A stretch of DNA of 64,000 nucleotides from Hydractinia symbiolongicarpus (GCF_029227915.1 NC_079877.1:5830001-5894000), one strand, 5' to 3'. Numbered from the stretch's first letter, positions 1 through 11,392 are shown. The notes: generated by a model from the letters alone, not told the origin. A program made the numbers and translations.

Positions 1-194
1 ATAAAAGAAGTTTAATCGCCGGCAAACGAAAACCTGCGATTTCCCGTAAATCCCGGCTTGGCCCGTATAGTGAAAAGTATACAAAGAAAGTACCCAGGGA
101 GTAAACTCATTTCCCGAAAGATTTTTTAAATTATTTTTTCACCACTTAAACGCATGAGACTTGTAGTTTTCAAAAATGTTTTCATTTTTGATGA
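1..194 (+). repeat. Partial monomer at left window edge
   Basis: The window opens at ATAAAAGAAG, which lies eight bases after the GACGCT that I use as monomer start. The first eight bases of this monomer are therefore outside the window and the array continues to the left. Confidence 0.95.
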
Positions 195-197
195 GAC
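154..197. repeat. Representative dyad (9-bp stem, TTTT loop) framed by ATGAGAC direct repeats
   Basis: TCAAAAATG at 170-178 and its exact reverse complement CATTTTTGA at 183-191 are separated by TTTT at 179-182. The direct repeat ATGAGAC occurs at 154-160 and again at 191-197, enclosing the dyad. The arrangement recurs in most monomers, exactly or with the type-specific changes described in the findings. Protein binding or cruciform formation is possible, but nothing in the sequence proves either. Confidence 0.85.
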
Positions 198-396
198 GCT
201 GAATAAAAGAAGTTTAATCGCCGGCAAACGAAAACCTGCGATTTCCCGTAAATCCCGGCTTGGCCCGTATAGTGAAAAGTATACAAAGAAAGTACCCAGG
301 GAGTAAACTCATTTCCCGAAAGATTTTTTAAATTATTTTTTCACCACTAAAACGCATAAGACTTGTAGTTTTTAAAAATGTTTTCATTTTTGATGA
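195..396 (+). repeat. Reference monomer (202 bp) used to describe unit anatomy
   Basis: First complete monomer. In order it holds GACGCTGAATAAAAG, the GCCGGC palindrome, a CpG-rich stretch with ATTTCCCG at 241, the GTATAC palindrome, a second ATTTCCCG at 311, the AT-rich block T6-AAATTA-T6, CACCACTAAAACGCAT, ATGAGAC-like sequence, and the TTGTAG/hairpin segment ending in TGATGA. This copy lacks one G of the common CCCGGGC segment, which explains 202 rather than 203 bp. Confidence 0.95.
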
Positions 397-599
397 GACG
401 ATGAATAAAAGAAGTTTAATCGCCGGCAAACGAAAATCCGCGATTTCCCGTAAATCCCGGACTCGGCCCGTATAGTCAAAAGTATACAAAGAAAGTACCC
501 AGGGAGTAAACTCATTCCCCGAACGATTTTTTAAATTATTTTTTCACCACTAAAACGCATGAGACTTGTAGTTTTCAAAAATGTTTTCATTTTTGGTGA

Positions 600-802
600 G
601 ACGCTTAATGAAAGAGGTTTAATCGCCGGCAAACGAAATCCTGCGTTTTCCCGTAAATCCGGGGCTTGGCCCGTATAGTCGAATGTATACAAAGAAAGTA
701 TCCAGGGAGTAAACTCATTTCCCGAACGATTTTTTAAATTTTTTTTTCACCACTAAAACGCATAAGACTTGTAGTTTTTAAAAATGTTTTCATTTTTGAT
801 GA
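600..802 (+). repeat. Monomer type B (GCTTAATGAAAGAGG / CGAATG)
   Basis: Recognised by GCTTAATGAAAGAGG instead of GCTGAATAAAAGAAG, GCGTTTTCCCG instead of GCGATTTCCCG, CCGGGG in the GC core, and GTCGAATGTATAC. This type carries the CENP-B-box-like motif and lacks the AATAAA hexamer found in the other types. Confidence 0.85.
670..683 (-). other. CENP-B-box-like motif with one-base-short spacer (representative)
   Basis: On the minus strand the bases read TTCG-ACT-A-TA-CGGG. The mammalian CENP-B box core is TTCG-NNNN-A-NN-CGGG, so all nine essential bases are present but the first spacer has three bases instead of four. The motif occurs in monomers that carry GTCGAATGTATAC, and not in those with GTCAAAAGTATAC or GTCGCATGTATAC. 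Binding by a CENP-B-like protein is untested, and the spacing defect makes it uncertain. Confidence 0.35.
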
Positions 803-1409
803 GACGCTGAATAAAAGAAGTTTAATCGCCGGCAAACGAAAATCCGCGATTTCCCGTAAATCCCGGCTTGGCCCGTATAGTCAAAAGTATACAAAGAAAG
901 TATCCAGGCAGTAAACTCATTTCCCGAACGATTTTTTAAATTATTTTTTCACCACTAAAACGCATGAGACTTGTAGTTTTTAAAAATGTTTTCATTTTTA
1001 ATGAGACGCTGAATAAAAGAAGTTTAATCGCCGGCAAACGAAAACCTGCGATTTCCCGTAAATCCTGGACTCGGCCCGTATAGTCAAAAGTATACAAAGA
1101 AAGTACCCAGGGAGTAAACTCATTTCCCGAACGATTTTTTATATTATTTTTTTACCACTAAACGCATGAGACTTGTAGTTTTTAAAAATATTTTCATATT
1201 TGATGGGACGCTGAATAAAAGAAGTTTAATCGCCGGCAAACGAAAATCCGCGATTTCCCGTAAATCCCGGACTCGGCCCGTATAGTCAAAAGTATACAAA
1301 GAAAGTACCCAGGGAGTAAACTCATTTCCCGAACGATTTTTTAAATTATTTTTTCACCACTAAAACGCATGAGACTTGTAGTTTTCAAGAATGTTTTCAT
1401 TTTTGATGA

Positions 1410-1612
1410 GACGCTGAATAAAAGCAGTTTAATCGCCGGCAAACTAAAACCCGCGATTTCCCGTAAATCCCGGGCTTGGCACGTATAGTCGCATGTATAC
1501 AAAGAAAGTACCCTGTGAGTAAACTCATTTCCAGAACGATTTTTTAAATTATTTTTTCACTACTAAAACGCATAAGACTGGTAGTTTTTAAAAATGTTTT
1601 CATTTTTGATGA
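1410..1612 (+). repeat. Monomer type C (AGCAGTTTAATCG / AACTAAAACCC / GTCGCATG)
   Basis: Diagnostic changes are AAAAGCAGTTTAATCG, GCAAACTAAAACCC, GGCACGTATAGTCGCATG, then ACCCTGTGAGTAAAC and TTTCCAGAACG. The following AACGCATAAGAC marks its end. Preceding monomers usually end in TTTTCAAGAATG. It recurs around 3840, 4480, 9110, 12350, 15760, 18390, 21220, 24470, 30540 and 48290. Confidence 0.8.
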
Positions 1613-2218
1613 GACGCTGAATAAAAGAAGTTTAATCGCCGGCAAACGAAAACCTGCGATTTCCCGTAAATCCCGGCTTGGCCCGTATAGTGAAAAGTAT
1701 ACAAAGAAAGTACCCAGGGAGTAAACTCATTTCGCGAAAGATTTTTTAAATTATTTTTTCACCACTAAAACGCATGAGACTTGTAGTTTTCAAAAATGTT
1801 TTCATTTTTGATGAGACGCTGAATAAAAGCAGTTTAATCGCCGGCAAGCGAAAACCTGCGATTTCCCTAAATCCCGGACTCGGCCCGCAGAGTCAAAAGT
1901 ATACAAAGAAAGTACCCAGGGAGTAAACTCATTTCCAGAACGATTTTTTAAATTATTTTTTCACCACTAAAACGCATAAGACTTGTAGTTTTTAAAAATG
2001 TTTTCATTTTTGATGAGACGCTGAATAAAAGAAGTTTAATCGCCGGCAAACGAAAACCCGCGATTTCCCGTAAATCCCGCGCTTGGCCCGTATAGTCAAA
2101 AGTATACAAAGGAAGTACCCAGGGAGTAAACTCATTTCCCGAACGATTTTTTATATTATTTTTTTACCACTAAACGCATGAGACTTGTAGTTTTCAAAAA
2201 TATTTTCATATTTGATGG

Positions 2219-2421
2219 GACGCTGAATAAAAGAAGTTTAATCGCCGGCAAACGAAAATCCGCGATTTCCCGTAAATCCCGGACTCGGCCCGTATAGTCA
2301 AAAGTATACAAAGAAAGTACCCAGGGAGTAAACTCATTTCCCGAACGATTTTTTTGATTATTTTTTCACCACTAAAACGCATGAGACTTGTAGTTTTCAA
2401 AAATGTTTTCATTTTTGATGA
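2219..2421 (+). repeat. Monomer type A (GGACTCGG / AAATCCGCG)
   Basis: Diagnostic linked changes are AAAATCCGCG after the GCCGGC site and CCCGGACTCGGCCCG in place of CCCGGGCTTGGCCCG. Type A is almost always preceded by a monomer end reading TTTTTTTACCACTAAACG and AAATATTTTCATATTTGATGGGA. This linkage shows that neighbours travel together as multi-monomer units. Type A is among the commonest types across the window. Confidence 0.85.
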
Positions 2422-2429
2422 GACGCTGA

Positions 2430-4480
2430 ATAAAAGAAGTTTAATCGCCGGCAAACGAAAACCTGCGATTTCCCGTAAATCCCGGCTTGGCCCGTATAGT
2501 GAAAAGTATACAAAGAAAGTACCCAGGGAGTAAACTCATTTCCCGAAAGATTTTTTAAATTATTTTTTCACCACTAAAACGCATGAGACTTGTAGTTTTC
2601 AAAAATGTTTTCATTTTTGATGAGACGCTGAATAAAAGAAGTTTAATCGCCGGCAAACGAAAACCTGCGATTTCCCGTAAATCCCGGCTTGGCCCGTATA
2701 GTGAAAAGTATACAAAGAAAGTACCCAGGCAGTAAACTCATTTCCCGAAAGATTTTTTAAATTATTTTTTCACCACTAAAACGCATAAGACTTGTAGTTT
2801 TTAAAAATGTTTTCATTTTTGATGAGACGATGAATAAAAGAAGTTTAATCGCCGGCAAACGAAAATCCGCGATTTCCCGTAAATCCCGGACTCGGCCCGT
2901 ATAGTCAAAAGTATACAAAGAAAGTACCCAGGGAGTAAACTCATTCCCCGAACGATTTTTTAAATTATTTTTTCACCACTAAAACGCATGAGACTTGTAG
3001 TTTTCAAAAATGTTTTCATTTTTGGTGAGACGCTTAATGAAAGAGGTTTAATCGCCGGCAAACGAAATCCTGCGTTTTCCCGTAAATCCGGGGCTTGGCC
3101 CGTATAGTCGAATGTATACAAAGAAAGTATCCAGGGAGTAAACTCATTTCCCGAACGATTTTTTAAATTTTTTTTTCACCACTAAAACGCATAAGACTTG
3201 TAGTTTTTAAAAATGTTTTCATTTTTGATGAGACGCTGAATAAAAGAAGTTTAATCGCCGGCAAACGAAAATCCGCGATTTCCCGTAAATCCCGGCTTGG
3301 CCCGTATAGTCAAAAGTATACAAAGAAAGTATCCAGGCAGTAAACTCATTTCCCGAACGATTTTTTAAATTATTTTTTCACCACTAAAACGCATGAGACT
3401 TGTAGTTTTTAAAAATGTTTTCATTTTTAATGAGACGCTGAATAAAAGAAGTTTAATCGCCGGCAAACGAAAACCTGCGATTTCCCGTAAATCCTGGACT
3501 CGGCCCGTATAGTCAAAAGTATACAAAGAAAGTACCCAGGGAGTAAACTCATTTCCCGAACGATTTTTTATATTATTTTTTTACCACTAAACGCATGAGA
3601 CTTGTAGTTTTCAAAAATATTTTCATATTTGATGGGACGCTGAATAAAAGAAGTTTAATCGCCGGCAAACGAAAATCCGCGATTTCCCGTAAATCCCGGA
3701 CTCGGCCCGTATACTCAAAAGTATACAAAGAAAGTACCCAGGGAGTAAACTCATTTCCCGAACGATTTTTTAAATTATTTTTTCACCACTAAAACGCATG
3801 AGACTTGTAGTTTTCAAGAATGTTTTCATTTTTGATGAGACGCTGAATAAAAGCAGTTTAATCGCCGGCAAACTAAAACCCGCGATTTCCCGTAAATCCC
3901 GGGCTTGGCACGTATAGTCGCATGTATACAAAGAAAGTACCCTGTGAGTAAACTCATTTCCAGAACGATTTTTTAAATTATTTTTTCACTACTAAAACGC
4001 ATAAGACTGGTAGTTTTTAAAAATGTTTTCATTTTTGATGAGACGCTGAATAAAAGAAGTTTAATCGCCGGCAAACGAAAACCTGCGATTTCCCGTAAAT
4101 CCCGGCTTGGCCCGTATAGTGAAAAGTATACAAAGAAAGTACCCAGGGAGTAAACTCATTTCGCGAAAGATTTTTTAAATTATTTTTTCACCACTAAAAC
4201 GCATGAGACTTGTAGTTTTCAAAAATGTTTTCATTTTTGATGAGACGCTGAATAAAAGCAGTTTAATCGCCGGCAAGCGAAAACCTGCGATTTCCCTAAA
4301 TCCCGGACTCGGCCCGCAGAGTCAAAAGTATACAAAGAAAGTACCCAGGGAGTAAACTCATTTCCAGAACGATTTTTTAAATTATTTTTTCACCACTAAA
4401 ACGCATAAGACTTGTAGTTTTTAAAAATGTTTTCATTTTTGATGAGACGCTGAATAAAAGAAGTTTAATCGCCGGCAAAC
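2430..4480 (+). repeat. 12-monomer HOR, copy 2 (co-linear part)
   Basis: Co-linear with 1-2051. At 4481 the pairing breaks (GCAAACTAAAA here, GCAAACGAAAA at 2052). A three-monomer duplication follows, after which the original order resumes at offset 3036, that is 2429 plus 607. Confidence 0.88.
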
Positions 4481-5087
4481 TAAAACCCGCGATTTCCCGT
4501 AAATCCCGGGCTTGGCACGTATAGTCGCATGTATACAAAGAAAGTACCCTGTGAGTAAACTCATTTCCAGAACGATTTTTTAAATTATTTTTTCACTACT
4601 AAAACGCATAAGACTGGTAGTTTTTAAAAATGTTTTCATTTTTGATGAGACGCTGAATAAAAGAAGTTTAATCGCCGGCAAACGAAAACCTGCGATTTCC
4701 CGTAAATCCCGGCTTGGCCCGTATAGTGAAAAGTATACAAAGAAAGTACCCAGGGAGTAAACTCATTTCGCGAAAGATTTTTTAAATTATTTTTTCACCA
4801 CTAAAACGCATGAGACTTGTAGTTTTCAAAAATGTTTTCATTTTTGATGAGACGCTGAATAAAAGCAGTTTAATCGCCGGCAAGCGAAAACCTGCGATTT
4901 CCCTAAATCCCGGACTCGGCCCGCAGAGTCAAAAGTATACAAAGAAAGTACCCAGGGAGTAAACTCATTTCCAGAACGATTTTTTAAATTATTTTTTCAC
5001 CACTAAAACGCATAAGACTTGTAGTTTTTAAAAATGTTTTCATTTTTGATGAGACGCTGAATAAAAGAAGTTTAATCGCCGGCAAAC
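3874..5087 (+). repeat. 607-bp three-monomer tandem duplication
   Basis: 3874-4480 is repeated as 4481-5087. Shared tags are CACTACTAAAACGC, AAGACTGGTAG, TTTCGCGAAAG, CAAGCGAAAACC and CCCGCAGAGTC. The duplication keeps monomer register, so unequal homologous exchange is the simplest explanation. Near-identity suggests it is young. Confidence 0.88.
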
Positions 5088-7475
5088 GAAAACCCGCGAT
5101 TTCCCGTAAATCCCGCGCTTGGCCCGTATAGTCAAAAGTATACAAAGGAAGTACCCAGGGAGTAAACTCATTTCCCGAACGATTTTTTATATTATTTTTT
5201 TACCACTAAACGCATGAGACTTGTAGTTTTCAAAAATATTTTCATATTTGATGGGACGCTGAATAAAAGAAGTTTAATCGCCGGCAAACGAAAATCCGCG
5301 ATTTCCCGTAAATCCCGGACTCGGCCCGTATAGTCAAAAGTATACAAAGAAAGTACCCAGGGAGTAAACTCATTTCCCGAACGATTTTTTTGATTATTTT
5401 TTCACCACTAAAACGCATGAGACTTGTAGTTTTCAAAAATGTTTTCATTTTTGATGAGACGCTTAATGAAAGAGGTTTAATCGCCGGCAAACGAAATCCC
5501 GCGTTTTCCCGTAAATCCGGGGTTTGGCCCGTATAGTCGAATGTATACAAAGAAAGTACCCAGGGAGTAAACTCATTTCCCAAACGATTTTTTAAATTAT
5601 TTTTTCACCACTAAAACGCATGAGACTTGTAGTTTTTAAAAATGTTTTCATTTTTGATGAGACGATGAATAAAAGAAGTTTAATCGCCGGCAAACGAAAA
5701 TCCGCGATTTCCCGTAAATCCCGGACTCGGCCCGTATAGTCAAAAGTATACAAAGAAAGTACCCAGGGAGTAAACTCATTCCCCGAACGATTTTTTAAAT
5801 TATTTTTTCACCACTAAAACGCATGAGACTTGTAGTTTTCAAAAATGTTTTCATTTTTGGTGAGACGCTTAATGAAAGAGGTTTGATCGCCGGCAAACGA
5901 AATCCCGCGTTTTCCCGTAAATCCGGGGCTTGGCCCGTATAGTCGAATGTATACAAAGAAAGTATCCAGGGAGTAAACTCATTTCCCGAACGATTTTTTA
6001 AATTTTTTTTTCACCACTAAAACGCATAAGACTTGTAGTTTTTAAAAATGTTTTCATTTTTGATGAGACGCTGAATAAAAGAAGTTTAATCGCCGGCAAA
6101 CGAAAACCTGCGATTTCCCGTAAATCCCGGCTTGGCCCGTATAGTGAAAAGTATACAAAGAAAGTACCCAGGGAGTAAACTCATTTCGCGAAAGATTTTT
6201 TAAATTATTTTTTCACCACTAAAACGCATGAGACTTGTAGTTTTCAAAAATGTTTTCATTTTTGATGAGACGCTGAATAAAAGCAGTTTAATCGCCGGCA
6301 AGCGAAAACCTGCGATTTCCCTAAATCCCGGACTCGGCCCGCATAGTCAAAAGTATACAAAGAAAGTACCCAGGGAGTAAACTCATTTCCAGAACGATTT
6401 TTTAAATTATTTTTTCACCACTAAAACGCATAAGACTTGTAGTTTTTAAAAATGTTTTCATTTTTGATGAGACGCTGAATAAAAGAAGTTTAATCGCCGG
6501 CAAACGAAAACCCGCGATTTCCCGTAAATCCCGCGCTTGGCCCGTATAGTCAAAAGTATACAAAGGAAGTACCCAGGGAGTAAACTCATTTCCCGAACGA
6601 TTTTTTATATTATTTTTTTACCACTAAACGCATGAGACTTGTAGTTTTCAAAAATATTTTCATATTTGATGGGACGCTGAATAAAAGAAGTTTAATCGCC
6701 GGCAAACGAAAATCCGCGATTTCCCGTAAATCCCGGACTCGGCCCGTATAGTCAAAAGTATACAAAGAAAGTACCCAGGGAGTAAACTCATTTCCCGAAC
6801 GATTTTTTTGATTATTTTTTCACCACTAAAACGCATGAGACTTGTAGTTTTCAAAAATGTTTTCATTTTTGATGAGACGCTTAATGAAAGAGGTTTAATC
6901 GCCGGCAAACGAAATCCCGCGTTTTCCCGTAAATCCGGGGTTTGGCCCGTATAGTCGAATGTATACAAAGAAAGTACCCAGGGAGTAAACTCATTTCCCA
7001 AACGATTTTTTAAATTATTTTTTCACCACTAAAACGCATGAGACTTGTAGTTTTTAAAAATGTTTTCATTTTTGATGAGACGATGAATAAAAGAAGTTTA
7101 ATCGCCGGCAAACGAAAATCCGCGATTTCCCGTAAATCCCGGACTCGGCCCGTATAGTCAAAAGTATACAAAGAAAGTACCCAGGGAGTAAACTCATTCC
7201 CCGAACGATTTTTTAAATTATTTTTTCACCACTAAAACGCATGAGACTTGTAGTTTTCAAAAATGTTTTCATTTTTGGTGAGACGCTTAATGAAAGAGGT
7301 TTTATCGCCGGCAAACGAAATCCCGCGTTTTCCCGTAAATCCGGGGCTTGGCCCGTATAGTCGAATGTATACAAAGAAAGTATCCAGGGAGTAAACTCAT
7401 TTCCCGAACGATTTTTTAAATTTTTTTTTCACCACTAAAACGCATAAGACTTGTAGTTTTTAAAAATGTTTTCAT
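4640..7475 (+). repeat. 1418-bp seven-monomer tandem duplication
   Basis: About 4640-6057 is repeated as about 6058-7475, at offset 1418. Tags are CCCGCGCTTGG (5112 and 6530), GTATAGTGAAAAG, CAAGCGAAAACC and a T7GATTATT block (about 5390 and 6808). Edges are approximate because flanks are homologous. Confidence 0.8.
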
Positions 7476-8891
7476 TTTTGATGAGACGCTGAATAAAAGA
7501 AGTTTAATCGCCGGCAAACGAAAATCCGCGATTTCCCGTAAATCCCGGCTTGGCCCGTATAGTCAAAAGTATACAAAGAAAGTATCCAGGCAGTAAACTC
7601 ATTTCCCGAACGATTTTTTAAATTATTTTTTCACCACTAAAACGCATGAGACTTGTAGTTTTTAAAAATGTTTTCATTTTTGATGAGACGCTGAATAAAA
7701 GAAGTTTAATCGCCGGCAAACGAAAACCTGCGATTTCCCGTAAATCCTGGACTCGGCCCGTATAGTCAAAAGTATACAAAGAAAGTACCCAGGGAGTAAA
7801 CTCATTTCCCGAACGATTTTTTATATTATTTTTTTACCACTAAACGCATGAGACTTGTAGTTTTCAAAAATATTTTCATTTTTGATGAGACGCTTAATGA
7901 AAGAGGTTTAATCGCCGGCAAACGAAATCCCGCGTTTTCCCGTAAATCCGGGGTTTGGCCCGTATAGTCGAATGTATACAAAGAAAGTACCCAGGGAGTA
8001 AACTCATTTCCCAAACGATTTTTTAAATTATTTTTTCACCACTAAAACGCATGAGACTTGTAGTTTTTAAAAATGTTTTCATTTTTGATGAGACGATGAA
8101 TAAAAGAAGTTTAATCGCCGGCAAACGAAAATCCGCGATTTCCCGTAAATCCCGGACTCGGCCCGTATAGTCAAAAGTATACAAAGAAAGTACCCAGGGA
8201 GTAAACTCATTCCCCGAACGATTTTTTAAATTATTTTTTCACCACTAAAACGCATGAGACTTGTAGTTTTCAAAAATGTTTTCATTTTTGGTGAGACGCT
8301 TAATGAAAGAGGTTTAATCGCCGGCAAACGAAATCCCGCGTTTTCCCGTAAATCCGGGGCTTGGCCCGTATAGTCGAATGTATACAAAGAAAGTATCCAG
8401 GGAGTAAACTCATTTCCCGAACGATTTTTTAAATTTTTTTTTCACCACTAAAACGCATAAGACTTGTAGTTTTTAAAAATGTTTTCATTTTTGATGAGAC
8501 GCTGAATAAAAGAAGTTTAATCGCCGGCAAACGAAAATCCGCGATTTCCCGTAAATCCCGGCTTGGCCCGTATAGTCAAAAGTATACAAAGAAAGTATCC
8601 AGGCAGTAAACTCATTTCCCGAACGATTTTTTAAATTATTTTTTCACCACTAAAACGCATGAGACTTGTAGTTTTTAAAAATGTTTTCATTTTTGATGAG
8701 ACGCTGAATAAAAGAAGTTTAATCGCCGGCAAACGAAAACCTGCGATTTCCCGTAAATCCTGGACTCGGCCCGTATAGTCAAAAGTATACAAAGAAAGTA
8801 CCCAGGGAGTAAACTCATTTCCTGAACGATTTTTTATATTATTTTTTTACCACTAAACGCATGAGACTTGTAGTTTTCAAAAATATTTTCA
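6866..8891 (+). repeat. 1013-bp five-monomer tandem duplication
   Basis: About 6866-7878 is repeated as about 7879-8891. GACGATGAATAAAAG lies at about 7079 and 8092, and CGCTTAATG at 6878 and 7891. A hybrid monomer marks the junction. Confidence 0.8.
7687..7888 (+). repeat. Hybrid monomer at a five-monomer duplication junction
   Basis: The end reads TTTTCAAAAATATTTTC, typical of the segment before type A, then ATTTTTGATGAGACGCTT, typical of the segment before type B. The parental version at about 8875-8900 keeps ATATTTGATGGGACGCTG. The exchange point lies inside the dyad segment. Confidence 0.75.
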
Positions 8892-10541
8892 TATTTGATG
8901 GGACGCTGAATAAAAGAAGTTTAATCGCCGGCAAACGAAAATCCGCGATTTCCCGTAAATCCCGGACTCGGCCCGTATAGTCAAAAGTATACAAAGAAAG
9001 TACCCAGGGAGTAAACTCATTTCCCGAACGATTTTTTAAATTATTTTTTCACCACTAAAACGCATGAGACTTGTAGTTTTCAAGAATGTTTTCATTTTTG
9101 ATGAGACGCTGAATAAAAGCAGTTTAATCGCCGGCAAACTAAAACCCGCGATTTCCCGTAAATCCCGGGCTTGGCACGTATAGTCGCATGTATACAAAGA
9201 AAGTACCCTGTGAGTAAACTCATTTCCAGAACGATTTTTTAAATTATTTTTTCACCACTAAAACGCATAAGACTGGTAGTTTTTAAAAATGTTTTCATTT
9301 TTGATGAGACGCTGAATAAAAGAAGTTTAATCGCCGGCAAACGAAAACCTGCAATTTCCCGTAAATCCCGGCTTGGCCCGTATAGTGAAAAGTATACAAA
9401 GAAAGTACCCAGGGAGTAAACTCATTTCGCGAAAGATTTTTTAAATTATTTTTTCACCACTAAAACGCATGAGACTTGTAGTTTTCAAAAATGTTTTCAT
9501 TTTTGATGAGACGCTGAATAAAAGCAGTTTAATCGCCGGCAAGCGAAAACCTGCGATTTCCCTAAATCCCGGACTCGGCCCGCATAGTCAAAAGTATACA
9601 AAGAAAGTACCCAGGGAGTAAACTCATTTCCAGAACGATTTTTTAAATTATTTTTTCACCACTAAAACGCATAAGACTTGTAGTTTTTAAAAATGTTTTC
9701 ATTTTTGATGAGACGCTGAATAAAAGAAGTTTAATCGCCGGCAAACGAAAACCCGCGATTTCCCGTAAATCCCGGGCTTGGCCCGTATAGTCAAAAGTAT
9801 ACAAAGGAAGTACCCAGGGAGTAAACTCATTTCACGAACGATTTTTTATATTATTTTTTTACCACTAAACGCATGAGACTTGTAGTTTTCAAAAATATTT
9901 TCATATTTGATGGGACGCTGAATAAAAGAAGTTTAATCGCCGGCAAACGAAAATCCGCGATTTCCCGTAAATCCCGGACTCGGCCCGTATAGTCAAAAGT
10001 ATACAAAGAAAGTACCCAGGGAGTAAACTCATTTCCCGAACGATTTTTTTGATTATTTTTTCACCACTAAAACGCATGAGACTTGTAGTTTTCAAAAATG
10101 TTTTCATTTTTGATGAGACGCTTAATGAAAGAGGTTTAATCGCCGGCAAACGAAATCCCGCGTTTTCCCGTAAATCCGGGGTTTGGCCCGTATAGTCGAA
10201 TGTATACAAAGAAAGTACCCAGGGAGTAAACTCATTTCCCAAACGATTTTTTAAATTGTTTTTTCACCACTAATACGCATGAGACTTGTAGTTTTCAAAA
10301 ATGTTTTCATTTTTGATGAGACGCTTAATGAAAGAGATTTAATCGCAGGAAAACGAAATCCCGCGTTTTCCCGTAAATCCGGGGCTTGGCCCGTATAGTC
10401 GAATGTATACAAAGAAAGTACCCAGGGAGTAAACTCATTTCCCGAACGATTTTTTAAATTTTTTTTTCACCACTAAAACGCATGAGACTTGTAGTTTTTA
10501 AAAATGTTTTCATTTATGATGAGACGCTGAATAAAAGAAGT
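8892..10541 (+). repeat. Mosaic of block-1 monomers
   Basis: Continues the first-block order: type A, a type C monomer at about 9110, then TTTCGCGAAAG and CAAGCGAAAACC copies. The segment at 9901-10242 repeats 6660-7001 at offset 3241, about 16 monomers. Types B and B2 follow. No unique sequence was seen. Confidence 0.8.
10320..10522 (+). repeat. Monomer type B2 (GAGATTTAATCGCAGG)
   Basis: A derivative of type B with GAGATTTAATCGCAGGAAAA, so the GCCGGC palindrome is lost. It also has CCGGGGCTTGG, and often follows a monomer ending in CACCACTAATACGC. It recurs, for example near 20410, 26290, 28520, 32160, 41885 and 52935. Confidence 0.8.
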
Positions 10542-11392
10542 TTATTTGCCGGCAAACGAAAACCCGCGATTTCCCGTAAATCCCGGCTTGGCCATATAGT
10601 CAAAAGTATACAAAGAAAGTACCCAGGGAGTAAACTCATTTCCCGAACGATTTTTTAAATTATTTTTTCACCACTAAAACGCATGAGACTTGTAGTTTTA
10701 AAAAATGTTTTTATTTTTGATGAGACGCTGAATAAAAGAAGTTTAATCGCCGGCAAACGAAAACCCGCGATTTCCCGTAAATCCCGGGCTTGGCACGTAT
10801 AGTCGAATGTATACAAAGAAAGTACCCTGTGAGTAAACTCATTTCCAGAACGATTTTTTAAATTATTTTTTCACCACTAAAACCCATGAGACTTGTAGTA
10901 TTTAAAAATGTTTTCATTTTTGATGAGACCCTGAATAAAAGAAGTTTAATCGCCGGCAAACGAAAACCCGCGATTTCCCGTAAATCCCGGGCTTGGCCCG
11001 TATAGTCAAAAGTATCCAATGAAAGTACCCAGAGAGTAAACTCATTTCCCAAACGATTTTTTATATTATTTTTTTACCACTAAACGCATGAGACTTGTAG
11101 TTTTCAAAAATATTTTCATATTTGATGGGACGCTGAATAAAAGAAGTTTAATCGCCGGCAAACGAAAATCCGCGATTTCCCGTAAATCCCGGACTCGGCC
11201 CGTATAGTCAAAAGTATACAAAGAAAGTACCCAGGGAGTAAACTCATTTCCCGAACGATTTTTTAAATTATTTTTTCACCACTAAAACGCATAAGACTTG
11301 TAGTCTTTAAAAATGTTTTCATTTTTGATGAGACGCTGAATAAAAGAAGTTTAATCGCCGGCAAACGAAAACCCGCGATTTCCCGTAAATCC

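Larger units (their letters stand above)
1..2429 (+). repeat. 12-monomer HOR, copy 1
   Basis: Base n matches base n+2429 with only scattered substitutions. Tags include GACGATGAATAAAAG (401 and 2830), CTCATTCCCCGAACG (about 512 and 2941) and CGCTTAATG after TTTGGTGAGA (602 and 3031). The twelve monomer lengths from 195 onward (202, 203, 203, 202, 202, 203, 203, 202, 202, 202, 203, 202) sum to 2429. Confidence 0.9.

Noticed and set aside
121-191. Phased A/T tracts suggesting intrinsic curvature
   Set aside because: Tracts at about 124, 136, 149, 168, 174, 180 and 187 are not regularly spaced by a helical turn. Only two successive gaps of about 12 bp fit loosely.
310-330. Canonical CENP-B box around TTCGGGAAATGAG (minus strand)
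   Set aside because: TTCG-NNNN-A is present but the CGGG half is absent (AGTT instead). Only the shorter-spacer motif at GTCGAATG is close.
195-396. Monomer built from two ~100-bp half repeats
   Set aside because: ATTTCCCG occurs twice about 70 bp apart and AAAGTA twice, but there is no extended similarity between the halves.
5242-10242. The same 113-codon minus-strand open frame at 5242-5583, 6660-7001 and 9901-10242
   Set aside because: It is a read-through of two satellite monomers copied by HOR duplication. Each extra monomer shifts the frame, nearby copies are broken, and no start context, domain or codon pattern supports a gene.
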